Assembly (NCBI RefSeq): GCF_918797505.1
Contig: NC_092802.1
Location: forward strand, 8,761,480-8,825,479
Direction: 5' to 3'
Source: Bemisia tabaci
Taxonomy: Eukaryota; Arthropoda; Insecta; Hemiptera; Aleyrodidae
Length of the DNA: 64,000 nucleotides
The stretch's first letter is position 1. Each line of letters opens with the position of its first letter. Below are positions 43,466-52,690 of the stretch, piece after piece. A program made the translations under genes and the position numbers. Below the pieces are notes generated by a model that was not told the DNA's origin, made no database searches, and saw nothing but the letters and a program-made list of their open reading frames with translations.

Positions 43466-45476
43466 CATCTATGATGCTTGCGTTGAACCAGTCAAGGGAT
43501 CAAAGGCAGTAACAGTTGCCAAATCGGTAACAATTGGTCCATTTCAAAGTAAGAAAATAACTATTAAAATTAAGGATGGATTTCCAGCAGAATTCGGATA
43601 TCTTTTATTTAAGAGGAAATATAGAAAACATCAAGATTTAATTTTCCCAGACGGAATTTTTCATGCGAAAAAATACCTTAATATAGTGATTAGCAATAGG
43701 TCAGAGACGCCTTATATCTTGAGGAAATTCGACAGATTGGGGACTTTTGAAGAAGCGGATGTAATGCCCGTAGAGAAGATCAACACAGTACAATTAGAAG
43801 ATAGCACAATACAAGAAAAAGTAGAACGTTTTATAATTGACAAAAAGAGAACAGACGAAGAAAAGAAACAAGGTCTTGAACTTTTAACTGAATTTATTGA
43901 TGTTTTTCAATTTAATAAGAAAAATTTTAAGGCAGGACAGGCTGATTTTCCACCCGTCGTTTTAAAAAAGACAAGTGATGAGATTAAGAACACTCCTCAA
44001 TATCCTAGTGGAAAAATTCAGCGAGAGCTTATAAATAAATATGTTCAAGAGTTGAAGGAACAGGGAGCAGTAGTTCCATCGGAAAGTCCTTATAACTCCC
44101 CATTAATACTGGTCAAGAAAAAATCTGGTGATCATAGAGTAGTCTGTGATTACAGGAAAATTAACGAATTATTACAAGGATTTTCATACCCTATTCCCAG
44201 AATTTCGGACATCCTAAACTCCTTGAATGGAACCTCTATGTATTGTGTCGTTGATTTGTTCTCTGGGTTTTCGCAATTGAAATTAGCAGAGGGATTCTCT
44301 CAAGATATAACGAGCTTCTCAACACACAATGAACATTTGAAATTTGTGTGTTTGTCTCAAGGTATTTGTGTTAGTCCGAGTCATTTTCAGAGAATGGTAA
44401 ACCAAACTTTTGCGTCGTTACTTTACACCGATTTACTGATTTATTTGGATGATATTTTGTTATTCAGCCGTACAGGATTCGCTGAAATGTTAGTAAAACT
44501 TAGACGATTTCTTGAAATTTGTAGGTTACGTAATATTAAATTAAATCCAAAGAAATGTATGTTTTTTCTGGATGAAGTAGAATTGTTAGGATTCACTGTA
44601 AATAAATTTGGAATTAGACCGGCAGAATCTCTCACAGAAAAGGTTAAAAACTACAAAAGCCCAACTTCGGCAAAAATGCTACGAAGCTATATTGGATTTT
44701 GTAGTTATTTTCGAGCGCATATTAAAGGTTTTTCAAAAATAGCTGCACCCTTATTGAAAATACTAAGAGAAGACCCAAGAAAATTTGAATGGAGTAAAGA
44801 GGCGGAGCATGCTTTTCAAACTTTGAAACAAAAATTAATCTCCAGGCCTATATTACGCCATTTTGATGAAAAATTGCCGATAGAAATCCATTGTGATGCT
44901 TCAAAATTAGGCATTGGTGGGGTATTAATCCAACTTAGTAAGGAAACTGGGAAACCTCACGCAGTAGCCTATACAAGTAGAACGCTGACTAAAACAGAAC
45001 AAAATTATGGTATTTCAGAACGCGAACTATTAGCCGTTGTACATTGTTGCCAAAAATGGAAAAGTTTTTTATTTGGTATACCCTTTACCGTAGTGACAGA
45101 TCATTCGGCGCTAAAAGCTCAAACAAAAATTGATAGTAAAACAGGTAGACTAAGTAGATTAGCCTTAAAATTAAGCGAATTCAATATCTCTTGGCGTCAT
45201 AAAAGTGGCTCAAAACATTTAGCACCAGATTGCTTGAGTAGATATTTTTCGCTTGAGGAAATAATAAACGCTTCAACCACGGAAGATAAACCAATTTGTA
45301 CAATTGTAAATTCGAAAATTAGTATCGAAAATTTAGCAAAGCTTCAAAAAGAAGACGATGGCTTGAAACGTATTTTTAAGGCAATTGAAACCCCTAACTC
45401 GTGCACAGGTCTAGAAATACGTAGAGCTAAACAGTTTGAGATTCTAGATAACATATTATATAAAAAAACAAGGTGA
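43428..45476 (+). CDS. pol: pol part 3: reverse transcriptase and RNase H
   Basis: 682 codons. Approximate layout: a linker to about residue 185, then the RT fingers (SPYNSPLILVKKKSGDHRVV near 220) and the palm with VVDLFSGF. The catalytic YLDD lies at 339-342, followed by connection sequence. The RNase H domain starts HCDASKLGIGGVLIQ, with the acidic position in ERELLAVV and VVTDHSAL, and ends with the SGSKHLAPDCLSR block. All expected catalytic acids of RT and RNase H are present. It runs from the A8 break at its start to a stop just after an A7 run (45462-45468). The ATG at 43428 is not a natural start: the upstream frame belongs to the same polyprotein. Confidence 0.9.
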   Translation: MKMKKNTFQTLCSIYDACVEPVKGSKAVTVAKSVTIGPFQSKKITIKIKDGFPAEFGYLLFKRKYRKHQDLIFPDGIFHAKKYLNIVISNRSETPYILRKFDRLGTFEEADVMPVEKINTVQLEDSTIQEKVERFIIDKKRTDEEKKQGLELLTEFIDVFQFNKKNFKAGQADFPPVVLKKTSDEIKNTPQYPSGKIQRELINKYVQELKEQGAVVPSESPYNSPLILVKKKSGDHRVVCDYRKINELLQGFSYPIPRISDILNSLNGTSMYCVVDLFSGFSQLKLAEGFSQDITSFSTHNEHLKFVCLSQGICVSPSHFQRMVNQTFASLLYTDLLIYLDDILLFSRTGFAEMLVKLRRFLEICRLRNIKLNPKKCMFFLDEVELLGFTVNKFGIRPAESLTEKVKNYKSPTSAKMLRSYIGFCSYFRAHIKGFSKIAAPLLKILREDPRKFEWSKEAEHAFQTLKQKLISRPILRHFDEKLPIEIHCDASKLGIGGVLIQLSKETGKPHAVAYTSRTLTKTEQNYGISERELLAVVHCCQKWKSFLFGIPFTVVTDHSALKAQTKIDSKTGRLSRLALKLSEFNISWRHKSGSKHLAPDCLSRYFSLEEIINASTTEDKPICTIVNSKISIENLAKLQKEDDGLKRIFKAIETPNSCTGLEIRRAKQFEILDNILYKKTR

Positions 45477-46563
45477 AAATAAGCTAACAGTGATTCCGGA
45501 AATCTTAAAGGAAGATATATTGGAACAAATACATGCAGACCCTCACAGCGGAGGTCACGTGGGCATCGCTAAGACTTTAGAAAAATTAAATAGAAATTTT
45601 TATTGGAAAGGTTGTACAAAAGACGTAAAAGAATATGTTAAAACTTGTGATAAATGCGCTTTTGCAAAAAAAAGATCAGGAAAAGAATTAGGAAAAATTC
45701 ATTCACATGAAATTCCAACGCAGCCTATGGAAAAATTGTGTATAGATATCCAAGGTCCAAACTCGTTATCAGGTGGATATAGATACATCATTTTAGCTTC
45801 ATGTTACTTAACATCGTATGTTTACCTCAAACCTATTAAATCCGCTGATTCAAAGTGTGTAATAGAATTTTTCAAAGAAATGTTCTCCATTTTCGGATTT
45901 CCGAAGCAAATTCAGACGGACAAAGCAAGTTATTTTACATCAGAGGAATTAGAGAACTTTCTTAATCAAGTAGGGGTCAAACACAGTTTTTCAGCAGGAT
46001 ATGCCCCATGGCAAAATTCCAAGAGTGAGAGAAATTTTTCTTTTGTAGGCAATTGTTTAAGGGCATACTGCAATCCAGACACTACAGACTGGAAAGAATA
46101 CGCAATTTGTGCAATGATAGCCCATAATTCAACAAAAAATTGCACTACAGGAATTTCCCCGCATAAACTTTTATTCGGATATGATTTTAGAACACCGCTT
46201 GAAGCAGCAATACGCCCACCTGGTAACGAAGTTTCTATTCAAGAGAGATTAGACAAAATTAGCGAATATAGGGAAGAAACCAAGGTATTAATAGAAAAGG
46301 CTAGGAAAAAGCAGGAAGAATACAAAAACCAACGATTAGCCGACGCACCCTTTAAAGTAAATTCCAAAGTCTTATTATATATGCCAGAGAAAAAAAAGGA
46401 ACTACACGGAAAATTGAAAATACAGTATATCGGTCCATTTTTGGTCAAACGGAAAATTGGATTATCCATGTTCGAAATCGAGGATTTACGAACAGGAAAG
46501 ACGGGAACTCAGATTGCACACGCTTCTAGATTAAAAACTTTTTATGAAAGAAAGGCGACGTAG
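45472..46563 (+). CDS. pol: pol part 4: integrase
   Basis: An HHCC zinc-binding module (HSGGHVGIAKTLEKL with CDKCAFAKK) is followed by a DDE core: CIDIQGPN for the first Asp, IQTDKASYF for the second, and QNSKSERNFS for the Glu. A basic C-terminal domain with an SH3-like strand order (KVLLYMPEKKKELHGK, YIGPFLVKRK) ends at the stop 46561-46563. The acidic triad appears intact. It is separated from the RT part by a one-base shift at the A7 run. Confidence 0.88.
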   Translation, partial: GENKLTVIPEILKEDILEQIHADPHSGGHVGIAKTLEKLNRNFYWKGCTKDVKEYVKTCDKCAFAKKRSGKELGKIHSHEIPTQPMEKLCIDIQGPNSLSGGYRYIILASCYLTSYVYLKPIKSADSKCVIEFFKEMFSIFGFPKQIQTDKASYFTSEELENFLNQVGVKHSFSAGYAPWQNSKSERNFSFVGNCLRAYCNPDTTDWKEYAICAMIAHNSTKNCTTGISPHKLLFGYDFRTPLEAAIRPPGNEVSIQERLDKISEYREETKVLIEKARKKQEEYKNQRLADAPFKVNSKVLLYMPEKKKELHGKLKIQYIGPFLVKRKIGLSMFEIEDLRTGKTGTQIAHASRLKTFYERKAT

Positions 46564-46586
46564 AGTGAAACATTGTTGTTTGTTTG

Positions 46587-46627
46587 TTCTAGAGTTGGAT
46601 AACCACACAACCCACCCCCCACTACAG
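46587..46627 (+). promoter_or_regulatory. Candidate splice acceptor for env mRNA
   Basis: CACACAACCCACCCCCCACT followed by ACAG at 46624-46627, 16 nt before the env ATG. Errantivirus env is made from a spliced subgenomic RNA, so an acceptor is expected here. The donor was not identified. Confidence 0.4.
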
Positions 46628-46643
46628 GTGATTTATTTTGGAA

Positions 46644-48434
46644 ATGGAGGTCCTATTCTTCTTCCTGCATCTATGTCTCATGTTCAGAAACTGTGAACCT
46701 TTTAAAATACAACCTCTAAACACGGGAGTAATTTTTGAAAGGGAAACGGACGTTATTTTGTCAACACATACATGGACAGTCTCAGTAAATTATGATTTAG
46801 ATGAAATTTTTAATGAAAAACTGCAATTATTACAGCAAATAGGCAATTTGTCATACACCATTAAAAGTTTTGATGAAGATAGTGAAATAAAAGGGCGTTT
46901 CAACGAGTTATTAACTTCTTTAAATTCTTCAGTAGAAAATTTAGATAAAGAAATATCAGCTTTAATAAACTTCGTACCGAAAAGCAGAAAGAAAAGAGCC
47001 TTCAATACAGCTGGAACAGTTATTAAATTTCTTTTTGGCAATCCGGATCACAAGGATAGAAAAAAATTATTCTCCGAAATTCATAAATTAAAATTGGATA
47101 CAACTCGAATTTCAGTCGACAATAAGTTACAGAAAGTTAAAATTGACAATGCTGAAAGAACTTTAACGGGAGCATTGAACCTTGTTAACGAATTAAGTTA
47201 TAATCTAACTTACTTTAACAACGGATTCCAAGATAAAATTAATGAAAATTTCCAAAATTTTTCCCTCAAATTTCACAGATTGCGACACGAAAATGTTATT
47301 GAGTTAGAGCTTTCGTCATTAATTTTCTACATTATAGAGATTCAAAACGCATTTTTTAACCTTCATGTAGCAATTCAGTCTGCAATTGAATCCAAATTAT
47401 CACCATTTTTATTCTCCCCCGATGTTCTGAACGCCATGTTAAACCTTATCAACTCAAATATTAAAAAACCACTAGAGACAATTGCGACTGTGTACAAAAA
47501 TGAAATGTACGATTATTTTGCTTTAACAAAGACCAAAGTCTATTTCTTGGATTCAAAACTGACTATTGATATTTATTTTCCTATTGCTGATTCGGGTAGT
47601 TATTTTGAGAAATACAAAATTATTCCAGTTCCTCAAACAGTCTCAAATAAGTCGAGTTATTTTGTAAAATGGGATCTAGAACCCTTTCTATTGGTAGATG
47701 CAAACAGGCGATTTCACACAGTACTTAACGATGTACAAAAAAATAATTGTAACGGAAATAAATTGGTAATATGTACTTTAAAACTACCATTACACACTGT
47801 AAATAATCAGCTGTGTGAATTTGCCCTGTTCATGAACAAAACTACGAAGTCGTGCAAGAGATCGGTTCAAATTCTACGAAATAATGATATTATAGCAATA
47901 AATAACGCCTGGATTATAACAGTAGTCGAAGCCTCAACCTTAACCTTTACATGCGCTGAAAAAGAACCTCAGACAGTTGATGTTGTAGGTACCTTTTCAG
48001 TTACAGAGGCTGAAACTTGCGAAATTTCAAATAAATTCTTTAAATTACAAACATCATATGCAATCAAGTCGAATTTCAAGTTTGCAATGCACTCTTTTAA
48101 AATCGCAAAATTTGGACCGATCAAAGAATCTGAAAAACCACCGCTAATCCATCTCGAAACGAATTCGCAGCTCAGTTCAAAAATAAACAAACTGATCGAA
48201 ACGCACAACAATCAGCTAAGTTTTACAACTTTTCTGCAGCAAATCGAAGATAGTACGTCGGAACGCACGGTTAAAACCGAGCATGTGTATGCGGGAACTT
48301 TCTCGATCTATTTTGCCTTCACCAGCGTTATTATCATAACACTGATTTGGAAATATAAGCAAATTTTAAAAAGATCCATAATAGAGACAACAGATGAACA
48401 GGAACAAAGAAGTACCTTAGTACAGGTTAATTGA
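46644..48434 (+). CDS. env: env: class I-type envelope glycoprotein
   Basis: 596 residues from the ATG at 46644. The N-terminus MEVLFFFLHLCLMFRNCEPF is a signal peptide. A furin-type site RKKR at 115-118 is followed by a hydrophobic stretch with KFLFG, the position and look of the fusion peptide in insect errantivirus and baculovirus F-type proteins. Several NxS/T sites and cysteines follow, with a membrane anchor near 555-575 (FAFTSVIIITLIW) and a short basic tail. The frame is intact, unlike pol. In the family this protein mediates membrane fusion at the cell surface; whether this copy is expressed is unknown. Confidence 0.88.
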   Translation: MEVLFFFLHLCLMFRNCEPFKIQPLNTGVIFERETDVILSTHTWTVSVNYDLDEIFNEKLQLLQQIGNLSYTIKSFDEDSEIKGRFNELLTSLNSSVENLDKEISALINFVPKSRKKRAFNTAGTVIKFLFGNPDHKDRKKLFSEIHKLKLDTTRISVDNKLQKVKIDNAERTLTGALNLVNELSYNLTYFNNGFQDKINENFQNFSLKFHRLRHENVIELELSSLIFYIIEIQNAFFNLHVAIQSAIESKLSPFLFSPDVLNAMLNLINSNIKKPLETIATVYKNEMYDYFALTKTKVYFLDSKLTIDIYFPIADSGSYFEKYKIIPVPQTVSNKSSYFVKWDLEPFLLVDANRRFHTVLNDVQKNNCNGNKLVICTLKLPLHTVNNQLCEFALFMNKTTKSCKRSVQILRNNDIIAINNAWIITVVEASTLTFTCAEKEPQTVDVVGTFSVTEAETCEISNKFFKLQTSYAIKSNFKFAMHSFKIAKFGPIKESEKPPLIHLETNSQLSSKINKLIETHNNQLSFTTFLQQIEDSTSERTVKTEHVYAGTFSIYFAFTSVIIITLIWKYKQILKRSIIETTDEQEQRSTLVQVN

Positions 48435-48496
48435 CGTTGGTGTGGTGAGCACGTTGTCCGAACTCTACCGCAATTGTGAGTATTTTTTGATCCATA

Positions 48497-48895
48497 ATGA
48501 CACCCTTAGATGAAATTTATTTGAAATTGCTCCGGCAAGACGTAGACTGGTCCTCCTACGAGGAAGATTTAAACAAGAATACGACCAACTCTTCATTTTC
48601 AGGCAAAGCAGTAACGAGGAAGAGAGGGAAAAATTCAAGAAAAATGTATCAGAAGAAAAGAAGAAATATGAAAAAACAACAAAATCGTGGAAAAAAAGGA
48701 GATGATAATAGAAATTTAGTGTTAAGGGAATCATTATCTTCAAAAGATATTCACATCACGGTAAATCAGTTGTATAAGGTATACCAAAACCACTTAACTA
48801 TTAACATCACTGTACCCGAAGGCAATAGTAAAATGAACAACCAACAGGATAACGGCAGTCAGGAATCAGATTCTGACATTGAAATTCTGAATTAA
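48497..48895 (+). CDS. Small basic ORF downstream of env, function unknown
   Basis: 132 codons from ATG 48497, 62 bp after the env stop. A central strongly basic part (GKAVTRKRGKNSRKMYQKKR) resembles a nuclear or RNA-binding signal. Then follows a short segment with IHITVNQLYKVYQNHLTINI, and an acidic end (ESDSDIEILN). No known domain is recognised. Its position after env, the intact frame and the clear compositional blocks favour a real accessory gene over chance. Confidence 0.5.
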   Translation: MTPLDEIYLKLLRQDVDWSSYEEDLNKNTTNSSFSGKAVTRKRGKNSRKMYQKKRRNMKKQQNRGKKGDDNRNLVLRESLSSKDIHITVNQLYKVYQNHLTINITVPEGNSKMNNQQDNGSQESDSDIEILN

Positions 48896-50575
48896 GTCAT
48901 TGTATATAGACACTTTGAGCAAAGGCATAATTTCTTGTAGATAATTTTATTCTTAAGTAGGTAAATTCACGCGATTTTGTGAACAATAAATTCTTTTAAA
49001 TTAAGTTATTGTATGTAGATACCTTGAGCGAAGACATAATTCCTTGTAGATAATTTTTAAGTAAATTCACGTGATTATGAGAACAGTAAACTCTTCGAAA
49101 TTTTGGTTAATGTGTAAAAATTTAATGTCGAATTTTTTTTGCCGATAAAAAAGTCAATTCGAATTTTAATAACTCTTAGAGATTTATCCTAATTGACTTT
49201 TCCGTCCATAGATTTGACAAAGTCTCTCTGCGATAATCTCCTTGGTTGCATATCACTTTGAGTCAATAAAATTTAGTAGTAGGAACTATACCTTATTGAG
49301 TTAGTGATAATCCAATCAAAGGATTATTTGGAAGCATGAGTTTTCTAGTCTTCGAGAGGGGTGTGCTGGGTCAACAGAACAAAATGGAGTACGTCTAAGC
49401 TTACAATTTCTTTTGACTTGGTGCACCTATCTCGTCACTAGATTCTTCTTTTTGCACGACGGATATTAACTTAAATAGTTTTCCATTGTAAACGTATGTC
49501 TACTTTTAGAGTTAAATTCTGCATTGGAAATATGTAAATATCCAGAAGTGCTAGATTACACTTATTTCATTGTCGGAACAAAAATCATGATTTTTAAAAT
49601 AAAAAAAAAAAAAAAAAAAAAAGGTAAATAATTAATATTCAGAATAATGGAACTAATGTATGCGTGGAAACATTTCTAAACCTAATTTATTAAGTTACTA
49701 TTATTAGTCCAGTTGCTCGCTCCTCGTTTTTCTTATATTGTTACAGGGTCGTTTTCAGTAGGTGTGGCATGGTGGAAGAGTCAGTAACAACGGATTGAGC
49801 ACATTTGGCATTGGCACACGGCATGGTCTAATTTGGCAACGTTTCAGGAGTTCTGCTCACAGGGAAGTTTCATGATGCCATTCGCTTCCCTGCTGTCACT
49901 CATTTACAGTCTACGCATCCGCAATTTCACACCAAAGTGGCGACCAAATCGCGGGAACCTTGACCAGGAGTTCTGCTTGCAGGGAAAGTTTCATGATGCC
50001 ATTCGCTTCCCTGCTGTCACTCATTTACAGTCTACGCAGCCGCAATTTCACACCAAAGTGGCGCCCAAATCGCGGGAACCTTGACTTCGCTGGCCAGACA
50101 CCAGTCGACTCATCTCCTGTCATCGCGACCAGCGGCCCCGGCGGGATCTCCCAAAGGCGGAAGGCATCCCTCAGCACACTCTTTGGACGCATCGACGGCA
50201 GGGACGTATCACCCGAAACGTCTCTCATTTATCTCCAGTCCGGCATCCCCATATAGGACAGTATGGGACATCGATCAGCGGAGGTATCAACATATCATCC
50301 GGATTCCTGAACGTTCGAGGGGTCGAGGCCGACACAGCGACCTAGCCTTCTATCCTATCCATGCGAGCCTGTCAATCACTCATCCTTGTTTGCTGGTCTT
50401 GGAAGCCAGCTCTCCGAAAGAAGCCACCCTGAAGATTTTTTTTTTGGTTGTGAGAGGGGCACAATGCCTTAAGTTAGTTGTTTTTTTTTGTAAGATGAAC
50501 AGGAGCTCAAGGTTCAATTCTCCAGAGTAAGAAAAGAGGAAAAATTCGGGTCGAATTTTCTTTCCGAAGGGAGCA
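48896..50575 (+). other. Long non-coding 3' region of the element
   Basis: 1.68 kb between the last ORF and the 3' LTR. It includes a diverged tandem duplication (units at about 48895-49000 and 49001-49105, sharing TTCTTGTAGATAATTTT and AATTCACG), AATAAA running into an A22 tract (49601-49622), and a precise 120/121-bp tandem duplication (49845-49964, 49965-50085). A GC-richer part follows. A polypurine stretch GTAAGAAAAGAGGAAAAA (about 50526-50543) and AAGGGAGCA directly before the LTR are the candidate polypurine tracts. Confidence 0.7.
49845..50085 (+). repeat. 120/121-bp tandem duplication inside the element
   Basis: CAGGAGTTCTGCT...GGGAACCTTGAC occurs twice back to back with only a handful of differences, indicating a recent duplication within the element lineage. 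Confidence 0.92.
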
Positions 50576-51008
50576 TGTCATGGCCTTGAACAAAGCACTG
50601 TCGAAATCCGGTTGACGGCGATGACGTCAACGAGTGTTTACTCGTTGGCACATCGCATCTCGGCCGCGTTTCGGCAGCGCATATATAAGGCCAGGGCATC
50701 CTCACGGAGAGAGGATTCTGGCGCTGATAGCTGACGCTCCGTTATCAGCCTAGAACATTGGTTTGGCGAGTTTCGCTAAAACCTCCCCACGTGACTTGGC
50801 GAATATTCGCTTTAGTCCTTGGCTTGGCGACATCGGCGCTGGAGCCCCCCCCCCCCCCCCCCCCCCCTCTGCGTCGGAGCCTTGGGCCGCTGCTCATCCT
50901 GTAGATTTTGTTGTAGGTATGCTTGCTTCAATATCAATATGAGTGTTTCATAGTCAATCGTGTTGTCTGTCCCACACATCCCACGCATCCCCTAGGGGGA
51001 TCACAACA
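50576..51008 (+). repeat. 3' LTR of the Gypsy-type element
   Basis: 433 bp. Differs from the 5' LTR by one base (gagagagg against gagacagg), by C23 against C22, and by five against six G near the end. TATATAA at 50682-50688. Confidence 0.95.
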
Positions 51009-51028
51009 GTGCACGTCCAAAAATTGGC

Positions 51029-51101
51029 ATATATGTAATATGGTATATAGAATATGTAGAATATATAGAATATATAGAAGAATAGAATATGTAGAATTTG
51101 G
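51029..51101 (+). repeat. ATATAGAAT microsatellite
   Basis: Imperfect repeats of tatagaatatgtagaata immediately right of the element insertion. Confidence 0.8.
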
Positions 51102-51151
51102 TCATGTCAGGGAATTTTTTATTTTTTGACGACTACCTCTACATATTACAA

Positions 51152-51300
51152 GCCAGTGGCGTGGCGTACTTTGCGATATTCGATTGATCTGCCATTTAAA
51201 CCTATGGAAAAGGATCAATAAGCAGGGTGTTCGCAACGAACACCTTAATAATCGATTCTTCACCATAGCTTCAAATGGGGGAATATCGAAAATGCTGTTT
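51152..51300. mobile_element. ATCGAT-rich palindromic MITE (copy)
   Basis: GTGGCGTGGCGTACTTTGCG at the left, GGGTGTTCGCAACGAACACC centrally, and AATCGATTCTTCACCATAGC in the right half. The right terminus is lost. Confidence 0.65.
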
Positions 51301-51913
51301 CAAGCTAAAATAAATTGCCCCGATCATCTCTTCTGGGGGAGTTAAAGGCGGATGATGAGGGGAGGGGCTGAGAAAGCATCAGTTTATTACACCCCTAAGT
51401 GAAAATTTCAAAAAAAGTATTTCTTATCCTTGAAAATACAGAAATAACATAGCTAACACTTCAAAACCCCGGTAAAAATTGGCGATAAGAGCTGCGAATC
51501 AATATACCATAGGAATTCTTATAGCCGGCTAAAGAAGGCTACAGAAAATCATATCGCTGGCTGTAGAATGCGGAGAAAATCATACAGCCGGGCTATACGA
51601 AGCGATAAAAAATTATGCAGCCGGACTATAGTTCCTATCGCCGGGCTTTACACTTTATCACCTGGCTGTTGCTTTTTCGCCATCGATTATAAAAGGCTAT
51701 AAGAAAATGTGTAGAAATTCGTGTGCTTTGGAAATCATTAAGTTTGATACGGAACAACCGTAATATTTACAAAACACACGTTATATTTTCCTTTAATACA
51801 TACTCTTGTGGCGCCATCGCCACCAGCCAACCAGAGCGAAGCTCCTTGTGCCTGGCACCCTCGTCACCAGCCAATGAGAGCGCAGCCCGTCATGCTTTCC
51901 CGCGCGCCCGCAC

Positions 51914-51920
51914 TATAAAT
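51914..51920 (+). promoter_or_regulatory. TATA box in the histone-like insertion
   Basis: TATAAAT preceded by CCAAT 43 bp upstream. It predicts a start near 51945 and a transcript of roughly 105 nt if it ended just after the stem-loop. Confidence 0.5.
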
Positions 51921-52031
51921 ATGTGCGGCCGCGAGCTCCATTTCACCATTCTCTTGCAGGTCCTCTCACACGCCACACGCTCCCTCTCCGACTCGCCATC
52001 ACCTGAGCACCTTGCTCCATCATTCGAAAAC

Positions 52032-52047
52032 GGCCCTTTTTAGGGCC
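52032..52047 (+). terminator. Histone-type mRNA 3' stem-loop
   Basis: GGCCCT TTTT AGGGCC, a perfect six-base stem with four-base loop, preceded by AAAAC and followed by ACCA as in insect histone genes. The purine-rich downstream element of histone pre-mRNA is not obvious. Confidence 0.6.
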
Positions 52048-52690
52048 ACCATTTATGTAGCTAGCACATCCACACTCTTTTTCATCAATTGAAACGAGAA
52101 AAATACATACAGGATGTGCAAATATTTCAAAATCATGAGTTGAATAACGCTGAATCCGTCAGATTAAATATTAGAGCCGAACACAAAGCGAAGCTGCGAC
52201 GCACTGGCGCCTACAAACCTAACAGGGATACTTCACGCATTGCGCAACGCGTGAAGTATCCCTGTTAGGTTTGTAGGCGCCAATGCGTGTTCCGCGCTGG
52301 CTGCCCGCCTGCCGCACCGCAGCGTGCCACGGCGCTTGAAGCAACTATTTCACACCAGAGGTATTGCACAGTATCATACGAAACTGAAGGCGCTCTAATA
52401 TATTAGGAATGGCAGGCATCCATCAAAAGTACGGAGCTTTCCTCGCAAAATAAATCAAGATACCACGGCCCAAAAAGCAGAGCAGTGGTCCAAAAACTCA
52501 CCAAGTCCTAGCATCCGTAATTAGTGACGTTTAGCACACACTTTATCGCCTGGCTTTGAGTTGCTTACTCGCCATCGGCTATTAAAGGCTATAAGAAATT
52601 GTGTAGCCGGCTATAAGCTATTGGAAATCTTACAGCCGGCCGTAGGTCTATAGTTTTTTGGAACACAGATTCTACTGCCAATTTTTACAA

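Larger units (their letters stand above)
40074..51008 (+). mobile_element. Complete Ty3/Gypsy-type LTR element with env (errantivirus-like)
   Basis: A 10,935-bp element bounded by two 433-bp LTRs that begin TG and end CA, flanked by the 4-bp target duplication GTGC (40070-40073, 51009-51012). Order: LTR, leader, RNase H-like ORF, gag, protease, reverse transcriptase, RNase H, integrase, env, small basic ORF, long non-coding 3' region, LTR. Domain order RT-RH-IN places it in Ty3/Gypsy. An envelope gene with a furin-type site and C-terminal membrane anchor is the errantivirus hallmark. LTRs differ by one substitution and two homopolymer lengths, so the insertion is recent. Pol is broken at three places, each at an A run, so this copy as written could not make a full Pol protein. 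Confidence 0.95.
51807..52074 (+). mobile_element. Putative 268-bp solo LTR with histone-type 3' stem-loop
   Basis: Begins TGTGGCGCC and ends CATCCACA, so it has TG...CA ends. CTCT flanks both sides (51803-51806, 52075-52078), the 4-bp duplication typical of LTR elements. The empty site is seen in two other foldback copies. Inside are CCAAT (51871-51875), TATAAAT (51914-51920), then about 110 nt later AAAAC-GGCCCTTTTTAGGGCC-ACCA (stem-loop 52032-52047). This has the six-pair stem, four-T loop and flanks of replication-dependent histone mRNAs. No histone coding sequence is present. It could be a solo LTR that ends its RNA with a histone signal, or a remnant of a histone gene. Confidence 0.6.
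51474..52690. mobile_element. Foldback element, full copy (inverse), with LTR-like insertion
   Basis: Bounded by GGTAAAAATTGGC and GCCAATTTTTAC. Inverse of 27260-28273, with hairpin core at 52206-52281 and several CTATAxCCGGCTxxA repeats near both ends. It carries the 268-bp insertion 51807-52074 that is absent from the copies at 27 kb and 3 kb. Confidence 0.8.

Noticed and set aside
49833..50530. Overlapping ORFs in the 3' region of the Gypsy-type element
   Set aside because: They exist because a 120-bp unit is duplicated; no domain, and the frame differs between units.
51723..52043. 106-codon ORF across the histone-like insertion
   Set aside because: It joins foldback-element sequence with the insertion, so it cannot be an evolved gene. 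No histone sequence is encoded.
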